Shown in pieces: positions 6,592-15,592 of a stretch of DNA of 21,448 nt. Every line of letters starts with the position of its first letter. Position 1 is the first letter of the stretch. The stretch is from Bacteroides sp. UBA1773 (lineage in GTDB: Bacteria; Bacteroidota; Bacteroidia; Bacteroidales; Bacteroidaceae). Under the pieces are notes generated by a model, which saw only the letters and a list, made by a program, of their open reading frames with translations, was not told the origin of the DNA and did not search any database. Where the stretch lies: the NCBI GenBank assembly GCA_002315285.1, contig DCGR01000030.1:1-21448 (forward strand), written 5' to 3'. Made by a program: the position numbers and the translations under genes.

Positions 6592-7491
6592 ATGAATAAG
6601 TTGATGATGACACTTGTTGTGCTGTTTGGTGTATTGTCTTGTTTGTACGCCCAAACGGTTTGGACTCCCGACAACCTGCCCATGGTGCATCTGATGGATT
6701 GTACGAAGTATGTGGTCAATCCTGAGGGAATACTGACGGCCGACGAAGTGGCGAAGATGGATGCGGAACTCTTCGAATTGGAACAGAAAACCGACATACA
6801 GACCGTGGTGGTGGTGGTGAAGCACATTGATGGTGATGATCCCTACAGTTTTGGTCAAGCTGTGGCTGACAAGTATGGCATTGGCAAGAAAGGTGCAGAC
6901 AACGGACTGTTTGTGATGCTTTGTACGGAAGACCGTAGCTATACCATCCTGACGGGCGATGGACTGGAAGGTGTGTTGCCGGATGCCATTTGTCGGAGGA
7001 TTCAGGATCGTGTGATGGTGCCTCGGTTGCGCGAAGGGAAATGGGGGGAGGCCATGACTGCTACCATTCATGCATTGGTGGAGCGCATCGAAAACGAAAA
7101 TTTTGAGGACACGACAGCCGACGAGGAGGATGGCTCGGTGTGGATAGCTGTGGTGATGATGGTGGGTGTGGCATTTTTGCTGCCAATGCTTATCGGATGG
7201 TTGTCAGGAAAGAAATGCCCTCGTTGTGGAAAGCGCATGAAACGTGTGAAGAGGCTGTTGACCGGCGAAACACGCGATATGAGGCAGTGGAACGTGACGT
7301 ACCTTTGCAAACGCTGTGGACACGAGATGACGGTGACAGAAAATGAAAACATATCGCACGATGATGGCCTTCCGCGCGGACCGTTCATCGGTGGAGGGTT
7401 TGGTCGAGGCGGAGGCTTTGGTGGAGGAAGCATTGGTGGAAGTTTCGGTGGTGGACATTTCGGCGGCGGCGGTTCTACGGGTAGATTCTGA
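6592..7491 (+). CDS. TPM-domain membrane protein with zinc ribbon and Gly-rich tail
   Basis: 299 residues. A signal sequence (about residues 1-21, ending LYAQ) is followed by a TPM domain (PF04536; YgcG/TPM_phosphatase family) from about 38 to 170: VVNPEGILTADEVAKMDAEL, then DIQTVVVVVKHIDGDDPYSF, YGIGKKGADNGLFVML, and YTILTGDGLEGVLPD. A transmembrane helix lies at about 184-203. A four-cysteine zinc ribbon follows (CPRC at 209-212, CKRC at 239-242), and the last 50 residues are almost only Gly with Phe, Arg and Ser. This layout is common in Bacteroidetes genes placed before lemA. The family's biochemical role is unclear; plant relatives act in photosystem II repair and bacterial ones are thought to serve the envelope. 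The promoter box almost touches the start codon, so the true start may be 6604 or 6607. Confidence 0.87.
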   Translation: MNKLMMTLVVLFGVLSCLYAQTVWTPDNLPMVHLMDCTKYVVNPEGILTADEVAKMDAELFELEQKTDIQTVVVVVKHIDGDDPYSFGQAVADKYGIGKKGADNGLFVMLCTEDRSYTILTGDGLEGVLPDAICRRIQDRVMVPRLREGKWGEAMTATIHALVERIENENFEDTTADEEDGSVWIAVVMMVGVAFLLPMLIGWLSGKKCPRCGKRMKRVKRLLTGETRDMRQWNVTYLCKRCGHEMTVTENENISHDDGLPRGPFIGGGFGRGGGFGGGSIGGSFGGGHFGGGGSTGRF

Positions 7492-7557
7492 ATGAGTTTC
7501 CTATCTGATTTGCAGGATCTTAAAAAGTAGGCAATAACAAACTAAATAGAAAGAACA

Positions 7558-8139
7558 ATGAAAAGAAGTACAGTGATTTTGTTGGGGGCAGTAATCGTGC
7601 TGCTGATTGTTGGCGTGAGCCAGTATAATGGATTTGTGTCGAAGGATGAGGCTGTGGCAAAGGCTTGGGCCAATGTGGAGGCACAGTATCAGCGTCGGGC
7701 CGATCTGATTCCCAATTTGGTGAACACAGTGAAAGGATATGCACAGCACGAGGAGAACACCTTCAAGGAGGTGGTCGAGGCGCGTGCTAAGGCTACCAGC
7801 GTGCAGGTGGATCCTACGAACATCACACCCGAGCAATTGAAGGAATTCCAGCAGACACAAAGTCAGGTGGGTTCGGCTCTCGGGAGACTCATTGCAGTGG
7901 CCGAGAACTATCCTGAATTGAAGGCCAATGAGAATTTCCGTGAATTGCAGACACAGCTGGAGGGCACGGAAAACCGCATCCAGAAGAGCCGCACAGAGTT
8001 TAATGAAGCCGTACGTTCGTATAACGTATCGGTACGCCGTTTCCCAGGAAATATCATCGCTGGTATCTTCGGTTTCCAGTCTAAGGAAAGTTTCAAGGCC
8101 GATGAAGGCGCATCGAAGGCTCCTGAAGTGAAATTCTGA
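7558..8139 (+). CDS. lemA: LemA family protein
   Basis: 193 residues, normal for LemA (PF04011). One N-terminal membrane helix (about 4-21, STVILLGAVIVLLIVGVS) leads into the helical LemA domain, with the family signature YNGFVSKDEAVAKAWANVE, QYQRRADLIPNLVNTVKGYA, then AENYPELKANENFRELQTQL and ENRIQKSRTEFNEAVRSYN. Most of the protein should lie outside the membrane on the periplasmic side. The gene lies 66 bases after the TPM-domain gene in the same direction. This pairing is widespread in bacteria and suggests the two act together at the membrane, although the role of LemA is unresolved. No clear terminator is seen after the stop; the 190 bases up to upp hold only the upp promoter. Confidence 0.93.
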   Translation: MKRSTVILLGAVIVLLIVGVSQYNGFVSKDEAVAKAWANVEAQYQRRADLIPNLVNTVKGYAQHEENTFKEVVEARAKATSVQVDPTNITPEQLKEFQQTQSQVGSALGRLIAVAENYPELKANENFRELQTQLEGTENRIQKSRTEFNEAVRSYNVSVRRFPGNIIAGIFGFQSKESFKADEGASKAPEVKF

Positions 8140-8272
8140 TTTCAAAACAACTTCTTAGTTCTCTAGTAAAAGGTGGTATTCGACGAGGGTGCAGAGGAAA
8201 AACAACCTCATGCCATCGGTTTTCAGAAAGGCGAAAAAACAATTGGGAAAAGCAAGATTTCGCGTCGTTGGC

Positions 8273-8303
8273 TTTGTATTGTTAAAATAAAGAATTACTT
8301 TTG
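8273..8303 (+). promoter_or_regulatory. Promoter of upp
   Basis: TTTG at 8273-8276 and TACTTTTG at 8296-8303 are separated by exactly 19 bases, a full match to the Bacteroidetes housekeeping promoter. The leader to the ATG at 8330 would be about 20 bases. Confidence 0.75.
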
Positions 8304-8329
8304 CCAAAGAAACCAAAAAAAGAATTGAT

Positions 8330-8959
8330 ATGAGCAGATTACACATTGTCAACCATCCGTTGATACAGCATAAGTTAACCATTATGCGTGAGAAAAAGAC
8401 CAAATCGAAGGATTTTCGTATTTTGTTGCGTGAGATTTCGTTGCTGATGGGTTATGAAGTGACACGCGACCTTCCGACAACCGAACGGGTCATTGAAACA
8501 CCGTTGCAGCAAATGACGGGCTACACCATCAAGGGCAAGAAATTGGCCATTGTGCCCATTCTGCGTGCCGGTTTGGGCATGGTTGATGGCTTGTTGGACT
8601 TGCTTCCTGTGGCCAAGGTGGGACATATTGGCTTATATCGTGATGAGGAAACTCATAAACCAGTGTATTACTATAGCAAATTCCCTGCCGACATAGACCA
8701 ACGCACGATCATCTTGACTGATCCGATGTTGGCTACTGGCGGTAGCGCATCGGATGCAATCAACTTGCTGAAGGAAAAGGGATGTACGAACATTCGTCTC
8801 ATGTGTTTGGTGGCTGCTCCTCAGGGTGTGCAGAAAATGCAACACGACCATCCCGATGTGGATATCTTCACGGCAGCCCTTGACGAACGACTGAATGAGC
8901 AAGACTACATATTGCCAGGTCTGGGCGATGCCGGTGACCGTATCTTCGGCACGAAATAA
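8330..8959 (+). CDS. upp: Uracil phosphoribosyltransferase
   Basis: Cytoplasmic salvage enzyme converting uracil and PRPP to UMP and diphosphate. The 209-residue length is standard. The sequence follows the E. coli enzyme closely: HPLIQHKLTIMRE at the start, GKKLAIVPILRAGLGMVDG, the PRPP-binding loop ILTDPMLATGGSA, then LVAAPQGV, and the uracil-binding C-terminus YILPGLGDAGDRIFGTK. It stands alone between its own promoter and terminator. The start at 8330 aligns with the family; the next Met lies too far into the conserved region. Confidence 0.97.
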   Translation: MSRLHIVNHPLIQHKLTIMREKKTKSKDFRILLREISLLMGYEVTRDLPTTERVIETPLQQMTGYTIKGKKLAIVPILRAGLGMVDGLLDLLPVAKVGHIGLYRDEETHKPVYYYSKFPADIDQRTIILTDPMLATGGSASDAINLLKEKGCTNIRLMCLVAAPQGVQKMQHDHPDVDIFTAALDERLNEQDYILPGLGDAGDRIFGTK

Positions 8960-8983
8960 CGGGTCATCTCGTGATATTCTTAT

Positions 8984-9020
8984 AGCTCCTGCACCTGCAT
9001 CTACATGTGTAGGAGCTTTT
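8984..9020 (+). terminator. Rho-independent terminator after upp
   Basis: AGCTCCTGCAC at 8984-8994 pairs with GTGTAGGAGCT at 9007-9017 (11 pairs, one G-U), with a 12-base loop, and TTT follows at 9018-9020. It lies 24 bases after the upp stop codon. Confidence 0.85.
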
Positions 9021-9040
9021 ACCGTTGAAGAAATGCATAC

Positions 9041-9056
9041 ATGACATTGATGTCAT
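9041..9056. promoter_or_regulatory. Palindrome upstream of the esterase gene
   Basis: ATGACAT and ATGTCAT form a perfect inverted repeat around a two-base centre, 19 bases before the ATG at 9076. The half-site is the same as at 6543-6568. No clear TAnnTTTG box is visible between the upp terminator and the esterase start, so the promoter of this operon is not identified. Confidence 0.35.
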
Positions 9057-9075
9057 TACAAACCCGAAAACACTT

Positions 9076-10398
9076 ATGAAAAAGCAAAACAACCTTTGGA
9101 TTGTGGGATTGCTGCTAATGTGGTTACCGCTGAATGCTGTTGCGCAGCAAGTGAATTATGATGAGAGCAAGGTAGGACCCTATTCGTTGGAAGACCCTTT
9201 GCGTTTTGTGGATGGGACTCCTGTGAAGGATGCTACGGACTGGACGAAACGACGCACGGAGATATTGCGGTTGTTTCAGCACGAAATGTATGGTGAAATG
9301 CCCGCTCCTTGCAAGGATGTGGTGACAGAGGTGATTGAGGAGGGAGTGACACTGGCAGGCTTCGGCATCAGGCGTCAGGTGAGGATGTGGTTTCGGACCG
9401 ACAAGACAGGACCGAAGGTGGATTGGATGATTGTACAACCCCGACACATCAAGGAACCAGTACCTGCCATCATCTTCCTGAACTATGTGGGCAATCAGTC
9501 GTTGTTGCCCGATGAGGAGATACTTGTGACCGATGGCTGGCTAAGAAACAATGAGGTCAACTTTGTGAAGGAACATCGTACTTCGGCTCAAAGTCGTGGC
9601 ATGTTTGCTGGTCCAAACAGCGATACGGTTTGTCCGTTGGGTATGATTCTGGCTCGTGGCTATGCTGTGGTGACGGCTTGTTATGGCGAGATTTCGCCCG
9701 ACCCAAATCGCGATGATGCGCCAGGACGTAATCTTCAGGACGACATTGCCTATACTGGCATTTTTGACTTGTGGGGATCTCGTGACGCTTCTCGTCAGGA
9801 CAACACCACGGCACTGGCTGCTTGGGGATGGGTGCTGATGCGTGGTATGGACATGATAGAGCGTGATGCCACCCTCGATGCACGGAAGGTGGTGGTGACG
9901 GGCTGTTCCCGATTAGGCAAGGCTGCGCTGCTGGCAGGTGCGTTCGATGAACGCTTCCCAGTGGTGGTTCCTGTCCAGACTGGTGGAGGTGGTGTGCCGT
10001 TGGCAAAGCGTAACTTTGGCGAGACCATTACCACAGAGGTCGCTTCGTTTACTCATTGGTATTGCCGCGCTTACGACAAGTATGCCGGCAAGGAGGAAAC
10101 CATGCCTTTCGACCAGCACCTGCTCCTGACATGTGTGGCTCCAAGAGCATTGTTGGTGGAAGGTTTTGACAAAGGTTGGTTTGACACAAAGGGCGAATTT
10201 TTGTCGGTTCAGGCTGCAAGTCCTGTATGGAAGTTTTTGGGCAAGGAGGGATTGCCTGCCGTAGAGTGGCCCGATGATTATGACACGAAAGCCATTGGCA
10301 AGGACTTGGGTTATGTGCGCCGCGATCAGGAACATGGCATTTCGGCTCTCGACTGGACTTGGATGATGGACTTTGCCGACAAGGTGTTTGGCAAATAA
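9076..10398 (+). CDS. Glucuronoyl esterase-like protein (CE15 type), secreted
   Basis: 440 residues. The signal peptide ends near AVAQQ (residues 20-24). The alpha/beta-hydrolase body fits CE15 glucuronoyl esterases, which split the ester between lignin alcohols and 4-O-methyl-glucuronic acid on xylan. Markers are AAWGWVLMRGMDMIERD, the nucleophile motif TGCSRLGKAALLAGAFDERF with Ser278, the FGETI segment with Glu316, and the C-terminal RRDQEHGISALDW with catalytic His420. Bacterial CE15 members differ from fungal ones in the acidic residue, so I do not assign it. No other xylan-degrading gene lies in the window. An alpha-2-macroglobulin-like gene follows after 22 bases. The start at 9076 is chosen because it gives a proper signal peptide; the ATG at 9034 is preceded by terminator bases. 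A related serine hydrolase of other specificity remains possible. Confidence 0.85.
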   Translation: MKKQNNLWIVGLLLMWLPLNAVAQQVNYDESKVGPYSLEDPLRFVDGTPVKDATDWTKRRTEILRLFQHEMYGEMPAPCKDVVTEVIEEGVTLAGFGIRRQVRMWFRTDKTGPKVDWMIVQPRHIKEPVPAIIFLNYVGNQSLLPDEEILVTDGWLRNNEVNFVKEHRTSAQSRGMFAGPNSDTVCPLGMILARGYAVVTACYGEISPDPNRDDAPGRNLQDDIAYTGIFDLWGSRDASRQDNTTALAAWGWVLMRGMDMIERDATLDARKVVVTGCSRLGKAALLAGAFDERFPVVVPVQTGGGGVPLAKRNFGETITTEVASFTHWYCRAYDKYAGKEETMPFDQHLLLTCVAPRALLVEGFDKGWFDTKGEFLSVQAASPVWKFLGKEGLPAVEWPDDYDTKAIGKDLGYVRRDQEHGISALDWTWMMDFADKVFGK

Positions 10399-10420
10399 AC
10401 CATTAGGGAGGGAGATGGTA

Positions 10421-13400
10421 ATGAAAAGATGGTTGTTGGTCATTGAATTGCTGCTTACCATAACGCTGCCGGGTTTCTCACAGAGCTACGACAGCTTATG
10501 GAAACAGGTGGATGCCATGCTGGCGAAGGATTTGCCAGCATCGGTAGTGACGCAATGTGCAACCATTTATGCCAAGGCAGAGAAAGAGGGAAACATCGCC
10601 CAAATGATGAGGGCTTTTTGCTATTCCATGGCAGGTAGGGAAATGATTTCGCCAGATAGCTTGCAAGTGGATGTGACGAAACTAAAGGTGTGGGCTGAAA
10701 GCGAAAAGAATCCCTGCCATCGGGCCGTGTTGTATAGTATCTTGGCACAAAAGGACCATGAACATAGGGAAGAATACTTGTGTCGTTCGCTTCAGGATGT
10801 GGATGCATTGAGGAAATATGATGCAACGAATTTGACTCCAATGGTGAAACCAGGCGATGACAGTCGACGCTATTTCGGCAATAGCCTGCTTGATGTGTTG
10901 GCGCGTAGGGCACTCGACCTGTTGCCTACGTATGGAAAATCGGCAATTGTCAATGATGTTTTTCACGCTTTGCTCCATGCTTATGCCGATAATCGTGAGG
11001 CTTCGTTGCTGATACGTTTGCAGCGATTGAACAATTATCGTGCAGACTCTGATGGCGACACAGACGAACAACTGATACGTGAGTATGGTGACTTGGAATT
11101 GTGTTGCGAGGCTTATATCAGACTGGCAGTAAAGGTTGCAGGACGTAGTAAGGCTCAGCGGATGGAATTGGTGGAAGAAGGTCTCCGAAAATATCCTCAT
11201 TACAAGCGTATCAATGCCTTGAAAATCGTAAAAAATGAATTAGAGATGCCTCATGTTGACATTGCGATAAGCTGCATGTGTCCTAACACGGAGACAATGA
11301 TAGAAGTGAAGCACTGTAATTCGAAAGGCTTTTCTTTGCTTGTCTATAAATTACGGCTTCAGACTTGGGAAATTGATGGAGTTCGTGTGAATGAAAAAAA
11401 TGTGAAGCAATATGGAGAACTATATACCACTGAACACTTTAACTTACCACCCACACCCGACTATGAGCGTACAACTACGCTATTGCCTTTTACCACACCT
11501 CGGGCAGGAGTTTATTTTGTAATGGTGAAACCTGATGAGAAGGAGGGCGTGGCAGTTGGTAAGTCTATGGCTGTGAGTAGGATGGCATTACTCTCTCGGG
11601 AAATAGGCAACAAACAGATGGAGTGTGTGGTGCTTGATGCACTTTCTGGACATCCATTGGAGAATGTGAATGTAGGTGTGTTTCTGCAAGACAACAATAA
11701 TAAATCGGGTCGTGAAATACAGCGTGGCGTAAGCGATGCCAGGGGGTGTGTGGTGTTTCATGAAATAGATGAGAGAGCGACCATCAGGGCAGAGAAAGAT
11801 GGTGATGTGTCGTTGCCGCTCTCCTATTATAATTACTATGCTAGGGATTGGCGGAAGGAAGAGAGCGATAATGCGAAGAAGCAGCATTGCTGGATTTTTA
11901 CTGATAGGGCGGTGTATCGTCCTGGCCAGATTGTTCAATTTGCTGGTTGTGCCTTTAATCAACAAGGAGATGAAATCCATGTGAAGCAGCAGAGCGATGT
12001 GATAGTGAAATTGCTTGACACATCGAATGCTGCAATTGATTCGCTGACATTGAAAGTTGACACAATGGGCTCTTTCAGTGGGCTATTTAGATTGCCTGAC
12101 GAGGTGAAGCCAGGTAAATTTGCCATTGAGGCATTGGAGGATAGGGCGAGGATTAGGGTGGAAGAATACAAACGTCCCACCTTTGAAATTGTCTTCGATA
12201 AGGTGAATGATGCTTATCGGTGGGGTGATAGTGTGAATGTGGCAGGAACGGTGCGTACATTGGCGGGCGCTCCTCTGCAACTTGCACGGGTGAAATATGT
12301 CCAGAATATGACCACGTGGGTGGGATGGATGCAACAACGGAAAGGAATAGAGGGCGTGATACAGACTGACGATGAAGGACGTTTTTGTGTGCCATTGGTG
12401 CTGCGTGATGAAGAAATAGACGATATGGATACGTATGCAGTTTGTGAACTTTTGGTCGATGTGACATCGCTTTCGGGTGAAAGCCATCAGGCCAAACAAA
12501 TGTTGCATGTGGGGAAAAACTCGTTGCGAATACAATTGGAAGTGCCCGACTGCAAGGTGTGGCGGAAAGAACGAATGCCACAAATTTGTATGAAGGTAAC
12601 GAATTTAGATGACAACCCTATTGCAACAATGGTGGATTACCAGATAGCTGCATGGCAAGACAATATGGAGTGGGAGAAAGTGTTGGTGCTGCAAAAGGGA
12701 CAGTGTGAGAGCAATCAGCCATTCGTTCCTGCAGTAATAGCCAATCTGCCATCGGGGGAATATGTAATGAAAGCGGTTGTAAGAGACAATCGTGACCAGG
12801 AGGTAAGCCAGGAGGTGAGATTTCTGTTGTTCTCTGAAATGGATAAGACAATTTCCGCCGCTGGCGACTTGTGGACTTATTCAGAACTTGACTCGGTGTC
12901 GGGTAAAGTTGTTTGGTGGTGTGGTACGAAACACGATGACGCATACGTGATGACCGATATTTACGACCAAAGGGTACGTATGGAAAGAAAAACAGTTGTC
13001 TTGAAGGATGGTGAATGTGCAAAGTATGGTTATGATGTGTCGTTGGCGAAGGGGGATGGTGTGGAAGTGAAAGTGATGATGATGAAAGCGGGAAAAGTGT
13101 TTGACCAACAGCTGGAATTTGCCAAGTTGAAACCGAAGAAGCAACTGACGATGAAATGGTGTAGTTTTCGAAACAAACTTCAGCCTGGTGAAAACGAGAT
13201 TTGGTCATTGCAGGTGCTCAATGCGGATGGGTCTCCAGCACAGGCACAGCTTGTAGCCACTTTGTATGATGCTTCACTGGACTTATTGAATCCGCTTCAT
13301 TGGACTTATTCGCACGTGTTTCAGCGTTTCATTCCTCGTGCATTTGTCTCTCTGGGATATAGGAGTAACCTAAGTATCGATGCGATTTTCAAGTTGCCAA

Positions 13401-15592
13401 ACTTGTCTCTTCCTTCTTTTCAATATTCCAAGTTGGATGTGCCTACTAACGACATGTTTATGCGGTCGGAATTTGTAAGCAACAGCATGAGGGAGATTGT
13501 GACGGTTGGTTATGGTCGAGTTGTACAGGAAAAAATGGTTGTCAATCCTCAAGTTGCTTCGATTGCTCCCGATGAAAGTCGTGAGATCATGGAACTTGAG
13601 CCACAAAGCCTTCGCAATGATTTTAGCGAGACAGCCTTCTTCTCATCGCAGTTGATGACCAATGCAAAAGGAGAGGTCTCCTTAAGTTTTACGTTGCCTG
13701 AAAGCCTCACTCGTTGGCACTTCTTGGCGTTTGCTCATGACAAGAAGATGAATACGGGATTACTTGCCGACGAGGTGGTGGCACAGAAGAAACTGATGCT
13801 GCAGAGCCAACTGCCTCGGTTTGTGCGGGTAGGCGATGAGGTAGAGTGGCAAGCTCTGGTAAGCAATGTCAGTGTAGAGGCCAAGCATGGAATGGTGCAG
13901 ATGGAAATTCTGAATGCAAAGGATAGTAGCATCGTGGCGTGTGAGCATGCCTCCTTTGATTTGGAGGCAGGAAAATCGGTGGCAATGAAATTCCGTAGTA
14001 CCATATCCGATGGCTGTGAAGAACTTGTCGTGCGGATGCAAGCCGATGGAGGGGATTGTAAGGATGGAGAGCAACACATCGTGCCTGTACTCAGTAATAA
14101 GGTAATGGTAGCTGATACACGTTCGTTTACCATGCGAGGCAAAGGTACTTTCAACTATACGTTCGACAATCTCTTTAACAATCACAGCCGTACGGCTACC
14201 GAGAAAAAATTGACAGTGAATTTTGTGGATAATGCCTTGTGGTTTGTCTGGCAAGCGCTTCCAGCTTTGCAATTGCCTGTGGTAGAAAATGTAGTGACAC
14301 TGGCTGCGCATTATTATGCCAACAAAATGGAACGACTGATGGGACATCGTGTAGGCTCAATAGATGAGGTGTTGGGTAAGCTAAAAGCCTTGCAACAGGG
14401 TGATGGAGGATGGAGTTGGTGCAGGGGTATGCAAAGCAGTCGCGTGCTGACCACACAGGTTGTGGTGATGCTGGCTCGGCTACGTAATCGAGGTGTCGAT
14501 GTGAGCGACATGGAATCGCAACAGAAGGGAGCTATGGAGTTCTTGCGAAAACGGGTTCAGCAGGAATATGATGAGGTGAAGGCTTTGAAAGGTAAACGTG
14601 TATATAGCGAAGAGGTGTTGAAGTATATCTATGCCAAGGTGCTGTTTGGACTTGCTCTTGATGATGGAGATAAACATTGCATCAATCAGGTGAAAAAGAA
14701 TCCTCGGATGTTTACAATTTATGGAAAAGCCGCTGCTTCGTATTTGCTTGATGCTGCGGATGAGAAGCAAACAGCGAAGGAATTTTTGAATAGCATCATG
14801 GAATATACTGTTGCAACCGATGACATGGGTCGTTATTTCGACACGCCGAAGGCTCCGTACTGCTGGTGTAGCTATCGCATCCCTACTCAGAGCATGGTGA
14901 TTGAAGCTTTGCATGGTTTTTCTCCTAATACTGAAACAGAGGCTGAAATGAAACAATGGCTGTTGAAACAGAAGCAAGTGCAGCAGTGGGAGAATGTGGT
15001 GGCTACTGTCGATGCTGTGTATGCCTTGAGCAATGAGGGAGTATGCAATATGGATAGTCTGGAGGTAAAGCAGGAGATTTACGAGGAGGATGTGGATACG
15101 TTGTGCCATTTCAGTCATTGTAAAACCACTGACGGTATAGGGTGGGGGAGTGTCTGTGCTTCGTATGCCGAGGATTTGGGAAAAGTGATGCCCGAGCAAA
15201 ATGGACTGGGCATCTGCCGTCGTTTGCTCCTGAATGGAAAACCCGTGGAGGGGAGTCTGCATGTGGGCGATCGGGTGACTGTCTGCCTCGATGTGACAGC
15301 TGACCGTGATATGGATTTTGTGGAGATAACAGATGAGCGGGCTGCCTGCATGGAACCAGCCGAGGCGTTTTCTCGGTATGAGTGGCAAAACAATATTGGT
15401 TGTTACAGGCAGGTTACCGACCATGCCACTTGTTTCAGTATTGACAAGATGAGAAAAGGGAAATATACGATAAAACATGATGTCTATGTCACTGCGGCAG
15501 GAATTTATGCAGCAGGCATTGCTACAGTACGTAGTGCCTATGCGAGCGAGTTTGCTGGGCGTACACGGAAAATGGAGATAAGAGTGAAATGA
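10421..15592 (+). CDS. Alpha-2-macroglobulin-like protein without thioester
   Basis: 1723 residues, exported (signal peptide ending GFSQ near residue 20). An N-terminal helical region (about 21-280) is followed by macroglobulin beta domains. The MG2-type segment DRAVYRPGQ lies at 495-503. The A2M core reads LTRWHFLAFAHDKKMNTG near 1096. The alpha/alpha-toroid region includes GDGGWSWCRGMQSSR from 1327. The thioester motif CxEQ is absent: the expected place near 1285-1292 reads LPVVENV. Family members trap proteases or guard the envelope; thioester-less versions are usual in Bacteroidetes, but their targets are unknown. A segment IVTVGYG at 1026-1032 resembles the plug motif of SusC-like receptors. 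The start at 10421 is preferred over 10373 and 10415 because a purine-rich GGGAGGGAG precedes it and the signal peptide starts there. It overlaps the DUF1573 gene by ATGA. Confidence 0.9.
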   Translation: MKRWLLVIELLLTITLPGFSQSYDSLWKQVDAMLAKDLPASVVTQCATIYAKAEKEGNIAQMMRAFCYSMAGREMISPDSLQVDVTKLKVWAESEKNPCHRAVLYSILAQKDHEHREEYLCRSLQDVDALRKYDATNLTPMVKPGDDSRRYFGNSLLDVLARRALDLLPTYGKSAIVNDVFHALLHAYADNREASLLIRLQRLNNYRADSDGDTDEQLIREYGDLELCCEAYIRLAVKVAGRSKAQRMELVEEGLRKYPHYKRINALKIVKNELEMPHVDIAISCMCPNTETMIEVKHCNSKGFSLLVYKLRLQTWEIDGVRVNEKNVKQYGELYTTEHFNLPPTPDYERTTTLLPFTTPRAGVYFVMVKPDEKEGVAVGKSMAVSRMALLSREIGNKQMECVVLDALSGHPLENVNVGVFLQDNNNKSGREIQRGVSDARGCVVFHEIDERATIRAEKDGDVSLPLSYYNYYARDWRKEESDNAKKQHCWIFTDRAVYRPGQIVQFAGCAFNQQGDEIHVKQQSDVIVKLLDTSNAAIDSLTLKVDTMGSFSGLFRLPDEVKPGKFAIEALEDRARIRVEEYKRPTFEIVFDKVNDAYRWGDSVNVAGTVRTLAGAPLQLARVKYVQNMTTWVGWMQQRKGIEGVIQTDDEGRFCVPLVLRDEEIDDMDTYAVCELLVDVTSLSGESHQAKQMLHVGKNSLRIQLEVPDCKVWRKERMPQICMKVTNLDDNPIATMVDYQIAAWQDNMEWEKVLVLQKGQCESNQPFVPAVIANLPSGEYVMKAVVRDNRDQEVSQEVRFLLFSEMDKTISAAGDLWTYSELDSVSGKVVWWCGTKHDDAYVMTDIYDQRVRMERKTVVLKDGECAKYGYDVSLAKGDGVEVKVMMMKAGKVFDQQLEFAKLKPKKQLTMKWCSFRNKLQPGENEIWSLQVLNADGSPAQAQLVATLYDASLDLLNPLHWTYSHVFQRFIPRAFVSLGYRSNLSIDAIFKLPNLSLPSFQYSKLDVPTNDMFMRSEFVSNSMREIVTVGYGRVVQEKMVVNPQVASIAPDESREIMELEPQSLRNDFSETAFFSSQLMTNAKGEVSLSFTLPESLTRWHFLAFAHDKKMNTGLLADEVVAQKKLMLQSQLPRFVRVGDEVEWQALVSNVSVEAKHGMVQMEILNAKDSSIVACEHASFDLEAGKSVAMKFRSTISDGCEELVVRMQADGGDCKDGEQHIVPVLSNKVMVADTRSFTMRGKGTFNYTFDNLFNNHSRTATEKKLTVNFVDNALWFVWQALPALQLPVVENVVTLAAHYYANKMERLMGHRVGSIDEVLGKLKALQQGDGGWSWCRGMQSSRVLTTQVVVMLARLRNRGVDVSDMESQQKGAMEFLRKRVQQEYDEVKALKGKRVYSEEVLKYIYAKVLFGLALDDGDKHCINQVKKNPRMFTIYGKAAASYLLDAADEKQTAKEFLNSIMEYTVATDDMGRYFDTPKAPYCWCSYRIPTQSMVIEALHGFSPNTETEAEMKQWLLKQKQVQQWENVVATVDAVYALSNEGVCNMDSLEVKQEIYEEDVDTLCHFSHCKTTDGIGWGSVCASYAEDLGKVMPEQNGLGICRRLLLNGKPVEGSLHVGDRVTVCLDVTADRDMDFVEITDERAACMEPAEAFSRYEWQNNIGCYRQVTDHATCFSIDKMRKGKYTIKHDVYVTAAGIYAAGIATVRSAYASEFAGRTRKMEIRVK

